Assembly (NCBI RefSeq): GCF_944390845.1
Contig: NZ_CALXRM010000011.1
Coordinates: 1 to 64,000, forward strand
Length of the DNA: 64,000 nt
Origin: an uncultured Brachyspira sp.
GTDB lineage: Bacteria > Spirochaetota > Brachyspiria > Brachyspirales > Brachyspiraceae
Direction of reading: 5' to 3'
In this document: piece after piece, positions 1 through 9,129 of the stretch
How the letters are laid out: the number at the start of each line of letters is the position of its first letter
Position numbering within the stretch: position 1 is the stretch's first letter
Translations under genes and position numbers: made by a program
The notes under the pieces: generated by a model
What the model was told of the DNA's origin: nothing
What the model saw: only the letters and a program-made list of their open reading frames with translations
The model's database searches: none

Positions 1-46
1 TGTTAAATTAAAATCCATATTATTATTATACAATATATTAAAAAAA

Positions 47-93
47 TTGACAAACTTAAAAATTTTCAGTATATACCGAAAATTTTTAAGTTT
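47..93 (+). repeat. Inverted repeat made of two repeat-element ends, with rightward promoter
   Basis: A perfect 16-bp inverted repeat (arms 52-67 and 78-93, 10-nt loop) contains TTGACA at 47-52 and TATATA at 70-75, separated by 17 bp. The left arm matches the right end of the repeat copy at 52222-52250. The right arm matches the left end of the copy at 61672-61700. The site therefore looks like two element ends abutting around TATATAC. It reads as a strong promoter pointing at mnmA, about 140 bp downstream. That it is a remnant of the mobile repeat is inference. Confidence 0.6.
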
Positions 94-215
94 ATGTTTA
101 TTATTTTTCATATTTTTAATGATTATCATATTAAAATAATATAAATATAAAAGCTAATTTTTTACAAAATTTATAATTTTTAGTATATAATATAAAAAAA
201 TAAAAGGAGTGTAGT

Positions 216-1274
216 ATGCAAAAAATAGCGGTTGGAATGAGTGCAGGAGTGGATTCTACTACTACAGCAAAACTTTTAAAAGAGCAAGGAAATGAAGTAT
301 TTGGTGTTACAATGCTTCTTTGGAATGGAGATAAAAGAGCACCTTTAAGCGGTTCTTGTTATAGTCCTTCCCAAGCAAATATGGTTGAAGAATGTAAAAA
401 ATATGCTCAGACAATAGGCATAGATTATTATGCTTTTGATGTTAGTGAAATATTTCAAAAGAAAGTTATAGATTATGTTACAGAAGCCTATAAACATGGA
501 CTTACACCAAATCCATGTATTATGTGTAATAGTGAAGTAAAATTTGGATCTTTATTTGAGGCTATAGAAAAACAAGGTTTGGAATTTGATAAATTTGCTA
601 CTGGTCATTATGCCGGAATAAGATACGATGAAAAAACTAAAAGATATATTTTAATTAGAGGAAAGAATTTAATAAAAGATCAGTCATATTTTTTATACAG
701 ACTTACACAAAATCAATTATCAAAAATAATGTTTCCTATGCATGAAAATACAAAAGAAGATACAAGAAAAATCGCAAGAGAATATAATTTAGATGTGGCA
801 GAAAAAAGCGAAAGTCAGGATTTTTTTGCCGGAGAGTATCATAGATTATTTGATGAAGATAAAGAAGGCGAAATAATAAATATAGATACCAATGAAGTAT
901 TAGGTCATCATAAAGGAGTATGGCATTATACAGTAGGTCAGAGAAAAGGTTTAGGAATAGCATATAAGGAACCTTTATTTATAATAGCATTAGACAGCAA
1001 AACAAATACTGTTTATGTTGGAAATAAAAATCATACTTTTGTTAATGAAGTTAATATATATAATGTTAATTGGATAGTTGAACCAATACAAAAAGAATTC
1101 GAGGCTTTAGTAAAAACAAGAAGTGCACATAAAGGATCTATGGCAAGAGTTATACCTATAGATGAGAATACAATAAATATAAAATTCCTTGAACCTACAG
1201 GTATAGTTGCTAAAGGTCAATCTTGTGTATGCTATAATGATGATGTAACTATATGCGGCGGAATAGTTTATTAA
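216..1274 (+). CDS. mnmA: MnmA-type tRNA 2-thiouridylase, atypical cysteines
   Basis: tRNA U34 2-thiolation enzyme of the PP-loop ATP pyrophosphatase family, cytosolic. It adenylates U34 of Lys/Glu/Gln tRNAs and then inserts sulfur. The PP-loop is visible as GMSAGVDS at residues 7-14 (family usually SGGVDS). The first cysteine region is NPCIMCN, giving a CxxC at Cys101/Cys104. The ATP-binding GHYAG and the KDQSYFLY motif are present. The second catalytic cysteine, normally in a D-I-C-F motif, is replaced: here the sequence is SQDFFAG, with Phe at about residue 204. Length (352 aa) is normal. An AAGGAGTG ribosome site precedes the ATG. It may be a cysteine-variant or iron-sulfur form, or a paralogue with a changed role. 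The family is clear; the exact chemistry is not. Confidence 0.85.
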   Translation: MQKIAVGMSAGVDSTTTAKLLKEQGNEVFGVTMLLWNGDKRAPLSGSCYSPSQANMVEECKKYAQTIGIDYYAFDVSEIFQKKVIDYVTEAYKHGLTPNPCIMCNSEVKFGSLFEAIEKQGLEFDKFATGHYAGIRYDEKTKRYILIRGKNLIKDQSYFLYRLTQNQLSKIMFPMHENTKEDTRKIAREYNLDVAEKSESQDFFAGEYHRLFDEDKEGEIINIDTNEVLGHHKGVWHYTVGQRKGLGIAYKEPLFIIALDSKTNTVYVGNKNHTFVNEVNIYNVNWIVEPIQKEFEALVKTRSAHKGSMARVIPIDENTINIKFLEPTGIVAKGQSCVCYNDDVTICGGIVY

Positions 1275-2080
1275 TATTTTTTATGAGGTATAAAAGATTT
1301 TAATAATATTATAATTACAAAACTTATTATGCTTATTAATACGATGGTTGCTCCTGGTTTTAAGCCTTCATAATAAGAAATAAATATACCTAATATAGTA
1401 AAAAATAAATTAAATAATACTGCATATATAATAGTTTTTTTGTAACTATTAGCTACCTGCATAGAACATGCTACAGGAACAACCATCATTGATGAAACTA
1501 TTAATGCCCCTACTGCTCTTGCTGATATTGATACAGTTACAGCAGTTAATATAGTAAATATAAAATTTATTCTATTTACTGGAACTCCAGAAAGTTTTGC
1601 TAATCTTTCATTGAAAGTGATATAAAATATTTCCTTATACAAAAATATAAAAATTAGTATAGATATTGAACTTATAAATATTACTAATTTTAATTCAAAG
1701 TCACTTATAGCAACAATACTACCAAATAAAAAACTGTTGAAATTAGAATTATTAGCAACAAACCCGGAAAGCAGCCCTGCAATACCAATAGATAAAGACA
1801 TTATTATTGATATAGACATTTCACCGTATTTAGATATTTTTTTTCTTATAAACTCTATTGATAAAGCAGCAAATATACAAAATATAATAGAAGCTAGTAT
1901 TGGATTTATATTGAATACAAGTCCGAAAGTAACACCGGCAAGCGATGTATGTGATATAGCATCACCTATCATAGAAAGTCTTTTTAATACTACAACAACT
2001 CCTATACAAGGTATAATAACAGCAAGCATTATACCAACTATAAAAGCCTTACGCATAAAATCATATTGAAATATTTCCAT
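1271..2080 (-). CDS. znuB: Zn/Mn ABC transporter permease (ZnuB/TroC type)
   Basis: Inner-membrane permease of an ABC-3 family metal importer. About eight hydrophobic segments are visible, along with the family pattern GDAISHTSLAGV near the N-terminus and the SARAVGALIVSSMMVVPVA segment in the C-terminal half. I place the start at the ATG at 2080 (MEIFQYDF); an upstream TTG at 2092 is a weaker alternative. It is the last gene of a minus-strand operon after the binding protein and ATPase. Its 3' end overlaps the end of mnmA by four bases, a convergent arrangement. Zinc versus manganese or iron cannot be decided from sequence alone. Confidence 0.88.
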   Translation of the reverse strand: MEIFQYDFMRKAFIVGIMLAVIIPCIGVVVVLKRLSMIGDAISHTSLAGVTFGLVFNINPILASIIFCIFAALSIEFIRKKISKYGEMSISIIMSLSIGIAGLLSGFVANNSNFNSFLFGSIVAISDFELKLVIFISSISILIFIFLYKEIFYITFNERLAKLSGVPVNRINFIFTILTAVTVSISARAVGALIVSSMMVVPVACSMQVANSYKKTIIYAVLFNLFFTILGIFISYYEGLKPGATIVLISIISFVIIILLKSFIPHKKY

Positions 2081-2169
2081 ATATTTTTCCAAACAATGAT
2101 TTAAATTATATAAACGATCATTATATAGTTAATTTGTATAAAATGAAAGTTATTTATAATGATAAAAAA

Positions 2170-2910
2170 TTAACAAGAACATACATTGTCATCATGCGGG
2201 TGCTTATGTTTATGTGAAAGTTCTATATCCAGCTGATTTTTAGCTAATTCAACTAAAGTACCTTCTTCAAAACAAAATACTCTATTTGATATTTTCGACA
2301 TTCTCTCTACATCATGAGTAACCATGATTATAGATACATTCTTATTTTTATTTAATTCCTGTAATATTTTATATATTAATTCTATAGTTTCTCTGTCAAC
2401 TCCATTAGTAGGTTCATCTAGCACAAGTAAATCCGGATTGGATATTAATGTTCTGGCTAAAAATACTCTTTGTACTTGTCCGCCTGAAAGTTTTGATATC
2501 ATTCTGTCTTTATATTTTTCCATTCCTAAAAGGGTAAGCACTTCCATAACTTTTTCTTTATGTTTTTTGTTTGGAAATTTAAATAAGCCAATATCAGAAA
2601 AATTGTTTGACATAACTATTTCATAAACTGTAGCAGGAAAATGCAAAATTTTAGAATAAGCATTTTGTTCTAAATACCCTATTTTTTTCCAATCTTTAAA
2701 TTTACTTATATCTTCTTCATATAATTTTATACTTCCTTTATACTGATGAAGTTCGCCTAAAATAAGTTTTAATATAGTGCTCTTTCCTGCACCATTAGAA
2801 CCTATTATAGATACAAAATCTCCTCTATTAACATCAAAACTAATGCATTTTAATATGTCATCAGAAGTATAACCAAAATGTACATTTTTAAATTCTATAA
2901 TCTTATTCAT
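2170..2910 (-). CDS. znuC: Zn/Mn ABC transporter ATPase (ZnuC/TroB type)
   Basis: ATP-binding subunit of the metal importer. Walker A is GSNGAGKST (about residue 37), the signature is LSGGQVQR and Walker B is LLVLDEP. The C-terminus ends in a metal-ligand-rich tail with the pattern SHKHKHPHDDNVCSC. This tail suggests metal binding by the ATPase itself and is common in zinc-type transporters (general knowledge). The ATG at 2910 follows the binding-protein gene by about 20 bp, which fits one transcript. Confidence 0.9.
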   Translation of the reverse strand: MNKIIEFKNVHFGYTSDDILKCISFDVNRGDFVSIIGSNGAGKSTILKLILGELHQYKGSIKLYEEDISKFKDWKKIGYLEQNAYSKILHFPATVYEIVMSNNFSDIGLFKFPNKKHKEKVMEVLTLLGMEKYKDRMISKLSGGQVQRVFLARTLISNPDLLVLDEPTNGVDRETIELIYKILQELNKNKNVSIIMVTHDVERMSKISNRVFCFEEGTLVELAKNQLDIELSHKHKHPHDDNVCSC

Positions 2911-2931
2911 ATTTTCTATTATTTATTTTTA

Positions 2932-3804
2932 TTAATTAAGTCCGTTAGTCAATGACATAAGATTTTTTTCCATTATAGAAAAATAATCTTCTCCTGCTTT
3001 AACATCTTCTTCGCTTAAAGATTCTATCGGATTTAATGTATATATTGCAGCTGAAGTTTCCTTAGCTATAGAATCAACTAATTTAGAACTTGAAAATTCT
3101 TCATAAAATATAGCTTTTATATTATTGTTTTTTATAAAAGTAATAATTTCAGACATAGATTTAGGATCAGCTTCATCTCTTGCAATGGCTACTTGATTTA
3201 ATGCATATTCTTTACAGAAATGACCAAAAGCAGGGTGTGTTACTACCAAATTAGTATTTTTTATATTTGATAAATTATCTCTAAAACTTTTATCTAGTTC
3301 ATCTAATTTATCAGCATATATATTATAATTAGAATTATAGTAATCAGCATTATCAGGATCTATTTCCACAATAGCATTTTTTATATTTTCCATTTGTTTT
3401 TTAGCATTGATTGGAGAAAGCCAGAAATGCGGATCCAACCTTTCATTATTAATGCCTAAAGAAGATTCAAGATAATTTAAATCTTTAATGCTGTCTTTTA
3501 CAGTATCAACCCAATGCTCCATACCGCCGCCATTATATACAAAAAGATTTGCTTTGGTTAAATTGGCCATATCTTTAGAAGTGATTTCAAAGTCATGAGG
3601 TTCTGAACCAGCTGATGTCATATTATAAACATCTATTTTATCTCCGCCTATTTTTTTAGTAAAATCATAAACAGGATATATGCTTGCATAAACTTGTAAT
3701 TTATTTTCTGCATTATTATTTGTAATATCATTTTTTTGTGTATTATTTTTTTCACAGCTTATAATTAGGCTTAATATAATAATTATTGTTGTAATTTTTT
3801 TCAT
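2932..3804 (-). CDS. znuA: Zn/Mn-binding lipoprotein (ZnuA/TroA type)
   Basis: Substrate-binding lipoprotein of cluster A-I, anchored outside the inner membrane. The signal peptide ends in a lipobox LIISC with Cys17. Expected metal ligands are visible: His in SEPHDFE, His in DPHFWLSP, His in THPAFGHF, and an acidic residue in the C-terminal lobe near FYEEFSSSK. The His-rich loop typical of many zinc-specific ZnuA proteins is missing, so manganese or iron remains possible. It is first in the operon, with a promoter and palindrome upstream (3853-3881). Length of 290 aa is normal. Confidence 0.88.
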   Translation of the reverse strand: MKKITTIIIILSLIISCEKNNTQKNDITNNNAENKLQVYASIYPVYDFTKKIGGDKIDVYNMTSAGSEPHDFEITSKDMANLTKANLFVYNGGGMEHWVDTVKDSIKDLNYLESSLGINNERLDPHFWLSPINAKKQMENIKNAIVEIDPDNADYYNSNYNIYADKLDELDKSFRDNLSNIKNTNLVVTHPAFGHFCKEYALNQVAIARDEADPKSMSEIITFIKNNNIKAIFYEEFSSSKLVDSIAKETSAAIYTLNPIESLSEEDVKAGEDYFSIMEKNLMSLTNGLN

Positions 3805-3852
3805 AAAGTCATATTCCCTTTATTTAAAATAATTGATAAATATAATTTTTAC

Positions 3853-3881
3853 ATTATAATATTATAATTAGCAAATTTCAA
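3853..3881 (-). promoter_or_regulatory. Promoter of the znuACB operon with Fur-like palindrome
   Basis: On the minus strand, TTGAAA (3881-3876) and TATAAT (3858-3853) are 17 bp apart. The -10 box lies inside a 16-bp perfect palindrome ATTATAATATTATAAT at 3853-3868. It resembles a Fur/Zur/PerR-type box (TTATAAT and ATTATAA) but without the central base. Metal repression is inferred. The region is AT-rich, so chance palindromes are common. Confidence 0.45.
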
Positions 3882-3986
3882 TATGTTTTATAGTGCTAAC
3901 ATTTTATAATATATAAAAATACATATTTAAAATTAAGAAGTTTTTACCGAAAATTATAACGATATTATAAATTAATTAGGATAATT

Positions 3987-4388
3987 ATGAAATATATTGT
4001 ACATTTGTTGGTTATATCATTAATATTATTATCTTGTTCAACTACTCAAGTTGCTCAAAAAGAAGAAGTTAATGATGGACTTACCGGCAGGAAGTTTAAA
4101 TTAGTAAGCATATATCCTGAGATGAATATTACTATAGAATTCTCATCAGATACTATTTCTGGTTTTTCTGCTGTTAATAATTATTCATCATCATATATGC
4201 TTGACGGAGATATATTTAATGTATTATCTATATCGCTTACTAAAAAAGCCGGAACAAGAGAAGAAATGGCTGCTGAGATTGATTATTTAAATATGCTTAA
4301 GAATGCTACTTCTTATAAAATTACAGGAAGACAGCTTACAATATATACTTTATTATCTAGCCATAATTTAGTTTTTGAAGAGATTTAG
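3987..4388 (+). CDS. META-domain lipoprotein 1
   Basis: Small secreted lipoprotein of 133 aa. The signal peptide ends with a lipobox LLSC (Cys at about residue 17). The mature part matches the META/HslJ fold (DUF306): LTGRKFKLVSI, then a strand-rich core with ISGFSAVNNYSS, and a C-terminal LTIYT strand. The family is loosely linked to motility and stress resistance, and the molecular function is unknown. A close paralogue follows after 21 bp and the two lead into an ABC permease/ATPase pair, so they may form one operon. Confidence 0.75.
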   Translation: MKYIVHLLVISLILLSCSTTQVAQKEEVNDGLTGRKFKLVSIYPEMNITIEFSSDTISGFSAVNNYSSSYMLDGDIFNVLSISLTKKAGTREEMAAEIDYLNMLKNATSYKITGRQLTIYTLLSSHNLVFEEI

Positions 4389-4409
4389 TTTTTTTATTAG
4401 GATATTTTA

Positions 4410-4820
4410 ATGATAAGAAATTTTGCTATAATATTTTGTTTTATTACTACATTTTTTATAAGCTCCTGTGCTTCTCAAAATAAATCAATAGCAATATCTA
4501 CAAGTACGCTTAATGGAAAAACTTTTCAGCTTACAAATATGTTTGAAGGCAGAGGAATAACAATATCTTTTTATAATGAAGAATTTTACGGCTACAGCGG
4601 TTTTAACACTTATTTAGGTAAATATGAAATGAGAAGAGGAAATATGATCATATTTAAAGATATGGTTGTTACAAAAATGGGCGGAGAATCTGAGGCAGTA
4701 GAAACAGAAAAAAAATATATAGAATTATTAAACAAAGCTTCTTCCATAGAACTTACAAGTACTTCACTTACTATAATAACTTTAGATGAGGAAAGACTTA
4801 TCTTTAAAAGAATAAAATAA
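4410..4820 (+). CDS. META-domain lipoprotein 2
   Basis: Second META/HslJ-like lipoprotein (136 aa), a paralogue of the preceding gene. It has an N-terminal hydrophobic signal and lipobox ISSC, then LNGKTFQLTNMF and EFYGYSGFNTYLG, which align with the first copy. This looks like a local tandem duplication. Its stop codon is one base from the ATG of the permease gene, so translation is probably coupled. Function is unknown beyond an outer-facing lipoprotein role. Confidence 0.75.
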   Translation: MIRNFAIIFCFITTFFISSCASQNKSIAISTSTLNGKTFQLTNMFEGRGITISFYNEEFYGYSGFNTYLGKYEMRRGNMIIFKDMVVTKMGGESEAVETEKKYIELLNKASSIELTSTSLTIITLDEERLIFKRIK

Positions 4821-4821
4821 A

Positions 4822-5544
4822 ATGAAGAATAAAAATATTATTTATTTTATTTTAGGTATAATTATATTCATTTTATTATGGTTTTTTATATCTTTAAAAA
4901 TTAATTCTGAAATAGTATTTCCAAATATATTAACTATCATTAAAAAGTTAATTGAAATTATATTAGAAAAATCATTTTATAAAGATTTATTTTTAAGTCT
5001 AATAAGAGTATTTATCACATTTATATTATCATTTTTACTAGCTATTATATTTGGTATATTATCAGGTATATTCTCATCTATAAGATATATGTTAATGCCT
5101 ATTATTAATTTTATACGCACTATACCAACAATACCATTGATATTAGTTGCTATAATATGGTTCGATAATAATACGGTACCAATATTTGTTTCTATGCTCG
5201 TGATATTTCCAATAATGTATGATGCTGTGGTTAATGGGATTATTAATGTTGATAAAAATTTGATAGAGATGTCATTATCATATAATGTTTCATTAAAGAA
5301 TCAAATAATAAGTCTTTATATACCATCTATAAAACCATATATATTAACTGCTGTTTCTCAATCTATGGGTATAACTTGGAAAAGTATATTAGCTGCAGAG
5401 ATATTAGCATTGCCTAGTTTGGGTATAGGAAGCAAACTTTATGAATCGCATTTATATTTAGATACTGTTAGTTTATTTGCTTATTGTTTAATTGCTGTTA
5501 TTTTTAATGGTATTTTTGAAATTATTATAAGGCTTAAATCATGA
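4822..5544 (+). CDS. ABC transporter permease (SsuC/TauC-like)
   Basis: Inner-membrane permease of the nitrate/sulfonate/taurine/thiamine-precursor importer type. About six membrane segments are visible. The EAA-like cytoplasmic loop (around EMSLSYNVSLKNQI) that contacts the ATPase is present. It overlaps the ATPase gene by four bases. No periplasmic binding protein is encoded nearby, so the substrate cannot be guessed and the partner may lie elsewhere. The ATG directly follows the second META lipoprotein. Confidence 0.82.
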   Translation: MKNKNIIYFILGIIIFILLWFFISLKINSEIVFPNILTIIKKLIEIILEKSFYKDLFLSLIRVFITFILSFLLAIIFGILSGIFSSIRYMLMPIINFIRTIPTIPLILVAIIWFDNNTVPIFVSMLVIFPIMYDAVVNGIINVDKNLIEMSLSYNVSLKNQIISLYIPSIKPYILTAVSQSMGITWKSILAAEILALPSLGIGSKLYESHLYLDTVSLFAYCLIAVIFNGIFEIIIRLKS

Positions 5545-6212
5545 CTGAAAATATATTTAAATTAGAAAATATTAATTTATCATATAAAAATCTGATAATA
5601 TTTAAAAATTTTAATATAGAATTTCATTTAAACAAAATTAATGTAATATTAGGTTCATCTGGATGCGGTAAAACATCTCTTTTAAATATAATATCTTCAA
5701 ATATAGATAAAAATGACAAAGCATTTGTATATCAGGAACCAAGACTTTTAAATTTTTTTAACAGCTATAAAAATATAGAGTATGTATTGAAAGATAAAAT
5801 AAAAAATAAAAATGAAATAGACAAAAAAATAAAATCATCATTAGAAATGGTAGGATTAAAAGATAACATATATTCAAAACCAAATGAATTAAGCGGCGGA
5901 ATGAAACAGAGATTATCATTAGCAAGAGCATTAGCTTATGATTCAAACTTTATACTTATGGACGAACCGTTACAAGGTCAGGACATAAAAAAGAAAAAAG
6001 AATTAATTGATATAATAAAAAAAATACAATTAAGCACAAATAAAACTTTTTTCTATGTTACTCATGATGTATCTGAAGCTATTATGCTTGGAGATTATTT
6101 ATATATACTTTCAAATAAAAATGAATATACTAAACTTATATATGAAAGAGAAATTAATGATTTAAATAGTAATTTACAATCAGAATTAATAGAAATCCTA
6201 ATAAACAACTGA
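5541..6212 (+). CDS. ABC transporter ATPase (SsuB/TauB-like)
   Basis: ATP-binding subunit paired with the preceding permease. Walker A is GSSGCGKTS, the Q-loop is VYQEPRL, the signature is LSGGMKQR, Walker B is FILMDEP and the H-loop is YVTHDVSEA. At 223 aa it is slightly shorter than many SsuB proteins. The ATG overlaps the permease stop. It ends in a convergent intergenic region facing recG. Confidence 0.85.
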   Translation: MTENIFKLENINLSYKNLIIFKNFNIEFHLNKINVILGSSGCGKTSLLNIISSNIDKNDKAFVYQEPRLLNFFNSYKNIEYVLKDKIKNKNEIDKKIKSSLEMVGLKDNIYSKPNELSGGMKQRLSLARALAYDSNFILMDEPLQGQDIKKKKELIDIIKKIQLSTNKTFFYVTHDVSEAIMLGDYLYILSNKNEYTKLIYEREINDLNSNLQSELIEILINN

Positions 6213-6437
6213 TATATTTTCCCGCACGCAGAGTAAAATTAAAAATATAATTTGATTATAATTTTAGTTGTTATCATATATAAAATTTAGTTCACCGTGC
6301 GTTAAATGAATTTTAAAGTTAACAAAAAATTGGGTGGGGGCTTAAATTTCTAATTACACAATAAATATAATAAAAACTACAATTTTATAAATAAAACTAA
6401 AAAAATAAAGGGCGGGTGTTTAAATGAAATTCTATAA
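6213..6437. other. Convergent intergenic stretch with GC-rich patches
   Basis: This lies between two convergent genes. It carries unusual GC-rich patches (CCCGCACGCAGAG near 6222, CACCGTGCG near 6294, GGGTGGGGG near 6331, GGGCGGG near 6411) in otherwise AT-only DNA. The piece GCACGCAGAG also occurs in the repeat copy at 54854-55245. It may be a decayed copy of that or another dispersed repeat. No coding potential is seen. Confidence 0.35.
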
Positions 6438-8528
6438 CTATTCATCTTTAACTATTCTTTCTTTCAAATAATTAGCCTTTAATATAAAAGCTTCATTTTC
6501 TTTATAAAAATTTTTTTTAGATTCTTCATCTTTTAGAAGCGAACGCATTTCATCTTTAGCTTTACGCATTATTTCTTTATCTCTTATAATGTTTCCAAGT
6601 TTAAAATCAGGTATTCCGCTTTGCTTATCACCTAAAAATTCACCGGACCCTCTTAATTCCAAATCCTTTTCTGATATTTTAAATCCGTCAGTAGTTTCAC
6701 ATATTATATTAATTCTTTCTTTTATAATGTCATTTAACTCACTATGTAGTATTAAATAGCAGTAACCTAATTTATCTCCTCTGCCTACCCTACCTCTAAG
6801 CTGATGAAGCTGTGATAAACCAAAACGCTCTGCCCCTTCTATTAATATAGTTGTGGCATTAGGATTATCAATACCAACCTCTATTACTGTTGTAGAAAAT
6901 AATACTTTTATTTCACCATTTGCAAATCTATTCATTATATATTCTTTTTCTTCATCTTTCATTTTACCATGTATTATTTCTATTTGAATGTCTGAAAAAT
7001 AAGTTTCTTTGGCTCTTTTGAATTCGCTTGAAAGAGTGATGAAGCTTGAATCATTATTTTCTATTAATGGAAAAACAATATAACCTTGCTCTCCTTTTGC
7101 TATTCTGCTTTTTAAAAACTTGTAGCAATGATCTCTTTCATAAAGTTCTTTATATTTTGTAAGTACACCCTTTCTGCTGCTTGGCATACTCTTTATAATA
7201 GATAAATCTAATTCACCAAATAATGTTAATGCTAAAGATTGAGGAATAGGAGTTGCTGTCATAAGTAAATAATCAACATTATTTCCCTTTGACAATAATT
7301 TATTTCTTTGTGCCACACCGAATCTTTGCTGTTCATCTACTATTGCATAAGAAAGATTTTTAAATACTACTTCATCATAAATAATAGAATGTGTACCAAC
7401 CAATATATTACTCTTACCCTCTCTAAGTCTTTTTAATAAATAACCTCTTTCACTTTGACTTACTGATGCAGTTAATATATCTACTTTTATAGTATCTTCC
7501 AAACCAGCTAATTTAATAATCTTTTTAAAATTATTATAATGCTGTAAAGCTAATATTTCAGTTGGAGCTAAAAATGCTGTCTGAAATCCAGCTTCTGCAG
7601 GTATTAAGGCAGTCAAAAAAGCTACTATTGTTTTACCAGCACCTACATCTCCTTGAAGAAGTCTAAACATTTGCTTCTCTGAAAATAAATCTTTTTTTAT
7701 TTCTTCTATAGCACTTAATTGATCAGGAGTAAGCTCAAAAGTTAAACTGGATTTTACTTTTTCTAATAAATTTGATGAATCATATCTTTTTTCTTTTATA
7801 AGAATATTAGGTCTTCTCTCAATTAAATGTATATATTGAAAAGTTAAAAATTCTTCAAATATTAAACTTTCTTTAGCTTCAGATAATGCCTCAAAAGAAG
7901 TAGGAAAATGCATCTCCATTACAGAAGCAACAAAACTTTTAAGTCTGTATTTTTTCTTTATGATACTTGGTATATCATATTTCATATTTTTTTCAAAACT
8001 TACAAGTTCATCTACAATTAATGTTCTTAATTTCTTTTGAGAAAGTCCCTCTGTTAATGGATATATAGGTACAATTTTACCGTAAGATAATGCATTTGAT
8101 GAAGGCTTTTCAAATTCAGTCATTCGGCATTGAAGTTTACCTCTGCTTCCTCTGACAAATTTACCAGTTAAATAAAGCTTAGCACCTTTCGTCACTCCTG
8201 CAGGAAGCCTTCCTCCATAAATAGGAACTTCACATACTGCAATACCATCTGTAACTATAACTAAAGGTTTATTTCTATATTGAAAAGTAAAGCTAGATAT
8301 ATCTATAACTTCAACATATACAACACAAGTTTTATCATTATTTTCTAATGCCTCATGTAGTTTTAAAGTTTTTCTTCTATCTTCATAAGTTCTTGGAAAA
8401 AAAAATATCAAATCATATAAGGTTACTATACCTTTTTTAGATAATATTTCAGCGTATTTTGGTCCTACACCTTTTGAATACTTGATACTTTTAGTGAAAA
8501 TATCTTTACTATAATCATTAGTTGTCAA
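6438..8528 (-). CDS. recG: ATP-dependent DNA helicase RecG
   Basis: Branch-migration helicase that remodels stalled forks and Holliday junctions. An N-terminal wedge/OB region (about residues 1-230) is followed by a superfamily 2 motor. Motif I is GDVGAGKT, motif II is VDEQQRFG (usually DEQHRFG), motif III is TATPIPQSLA, and motif VI is QLRGRVGRG. Length (696 aa) is typical. The start at 8528 is supported by position and N-terminal similarity to the family. The gene following on the same strand is only the 3' intergenic region, so it appears to end its transcript. Confidence 0.95.
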   Translation of the reverse strand: MTTNDYSKDIFTKSIKYSKGVGPKYAEILSKKGIVTLYDLIFFFPRTYEDRRKTLKLHEALENNDKTCVVYVEVIDISSFTFQYRNKPLVIVTDGIAVCEVPIYGGRLPAGVTKGAKLYLTGKFVRGSRGKLQCRMTEFEKPSSNALSYGKIVPIYPLTEGLSQKKLRTLIVDELVSFEKNMKYDIPSIIKKKYRLKSFVASVMEMHFPTSFEALSEAKESLIFEEFLTFQYIHLIERRPNILIKEKRYDSSNLLEKVKSSLTFELTPDQLSAIEEIKKDLFSEKQMFRLLQGDVGAGKTIVAFLTALIPAEAGFQTAFLAPTEILALQHYNNFKKIIKLAGLEDTIKVDILTASVSQSERGYLLKRLREGKSNILVGTHSIIYDEVVFKNLSYAIVDEQQRFGVAQRNKLLSKGNNVDYLLMTATPIPQSLALTLFGELDLSIIKSMPSSRKGVLTKYKELYERDHCYKFLKSRIAKGEQGYIVFPLIENNDSSFITLSSEFKRAKETYFSDIQIEIIHGKMKDEEKEYIMNRFANGEIKVLFSTTVIEVGIDNPNATTILIEGAERFGLSQLHQLRGRVGRGDKLGYCYLILHSELNDIIKERINIICETTDGFKISEKDLELRGSGEFLGDKQSGIPDFKLGNIIRDKEIMRKAKDEMRSLLKDEESKKNFYKENEAFILKANYLKERIVKDE

Positions 8529-8545
8529 AATATATAATATTCCTC

Positions 8546-9037
8546 TTAATTATCTTTATCATCATCTGCTATTTTATATTCAACTTCATCAATTTCTTCT
8601 TCATCAATATCATTATCAGATTTTTTTATATCAGCTTCATCGCTGCTATCATCTTCTTCTCCATATTTCCAAATTTTATATTTATGCAAATCTTCAGAGA
8701 AATATTTTACACATAGCCCTATAATAAAAGCATCATCTAATAATCCTGCGAGAGGTATAACATCAGGTATTGCATCTATAGGAATTATTATATATATCAA
8801 AGCTCCTGCAACAGAAGCAATTGTTTTCCATGGTATATCTTTATAATTACCATGAATATAATCGCCTATCATATTAATCATAAGCTGTATTTGTTCTAAA
8901 AATTTTGAAAGATGTGATGATGATGATAAATTTAATATTTCTTTAGATTTCTCAAAAATTGATTTAAGCTTATCTAATGTAATATCTAATGAAAATTTAT
9001 CCCATAATTCTTTTGCTTTATCCTTTATATCAGCCAT
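8546..9037 (-). CDS. DUF1232 (YkvA-type) membrane protein
   Basis: 163-aa protein with the DUF1232 core, recognised by the pattern YIIIPIDAIPDVIPLAGLLD followed by DDA. It has one or two short hydrophobic segments, so membrane association is likely. An amphipathic helical N-terminus and a very acidic C-terminal tail (SSDEADIKKSDND onward) flank the domain. It lies 17 bp upstream of recG on the same strand, and the two may be cotranscribed. The function of the family is not established. Confidence 0.75.
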   Translation of the reverse strand: MADIKDKAKELWDKFSLDITLDKLKSIFEKSKEILNLSSSSHLSKFLEQIQLMINMIGDYIHGNYKDIPWKTIASVAGALIYIIIPIDAIPDVIPLAGLLDDAFIIGLCVKYFSEDLHKYKIWKYGEEDDSSDEADIKKSDNDIDEEEIDEVEYKIADDDKDN

Positions 9038-9129
9038 AATAATTACCTATATCTTTATATTTTACATATTATAACATAAAATATAAAAATTATAAATATA
9101 ATTAGTACTATATTTTTTCATCGAAAATA

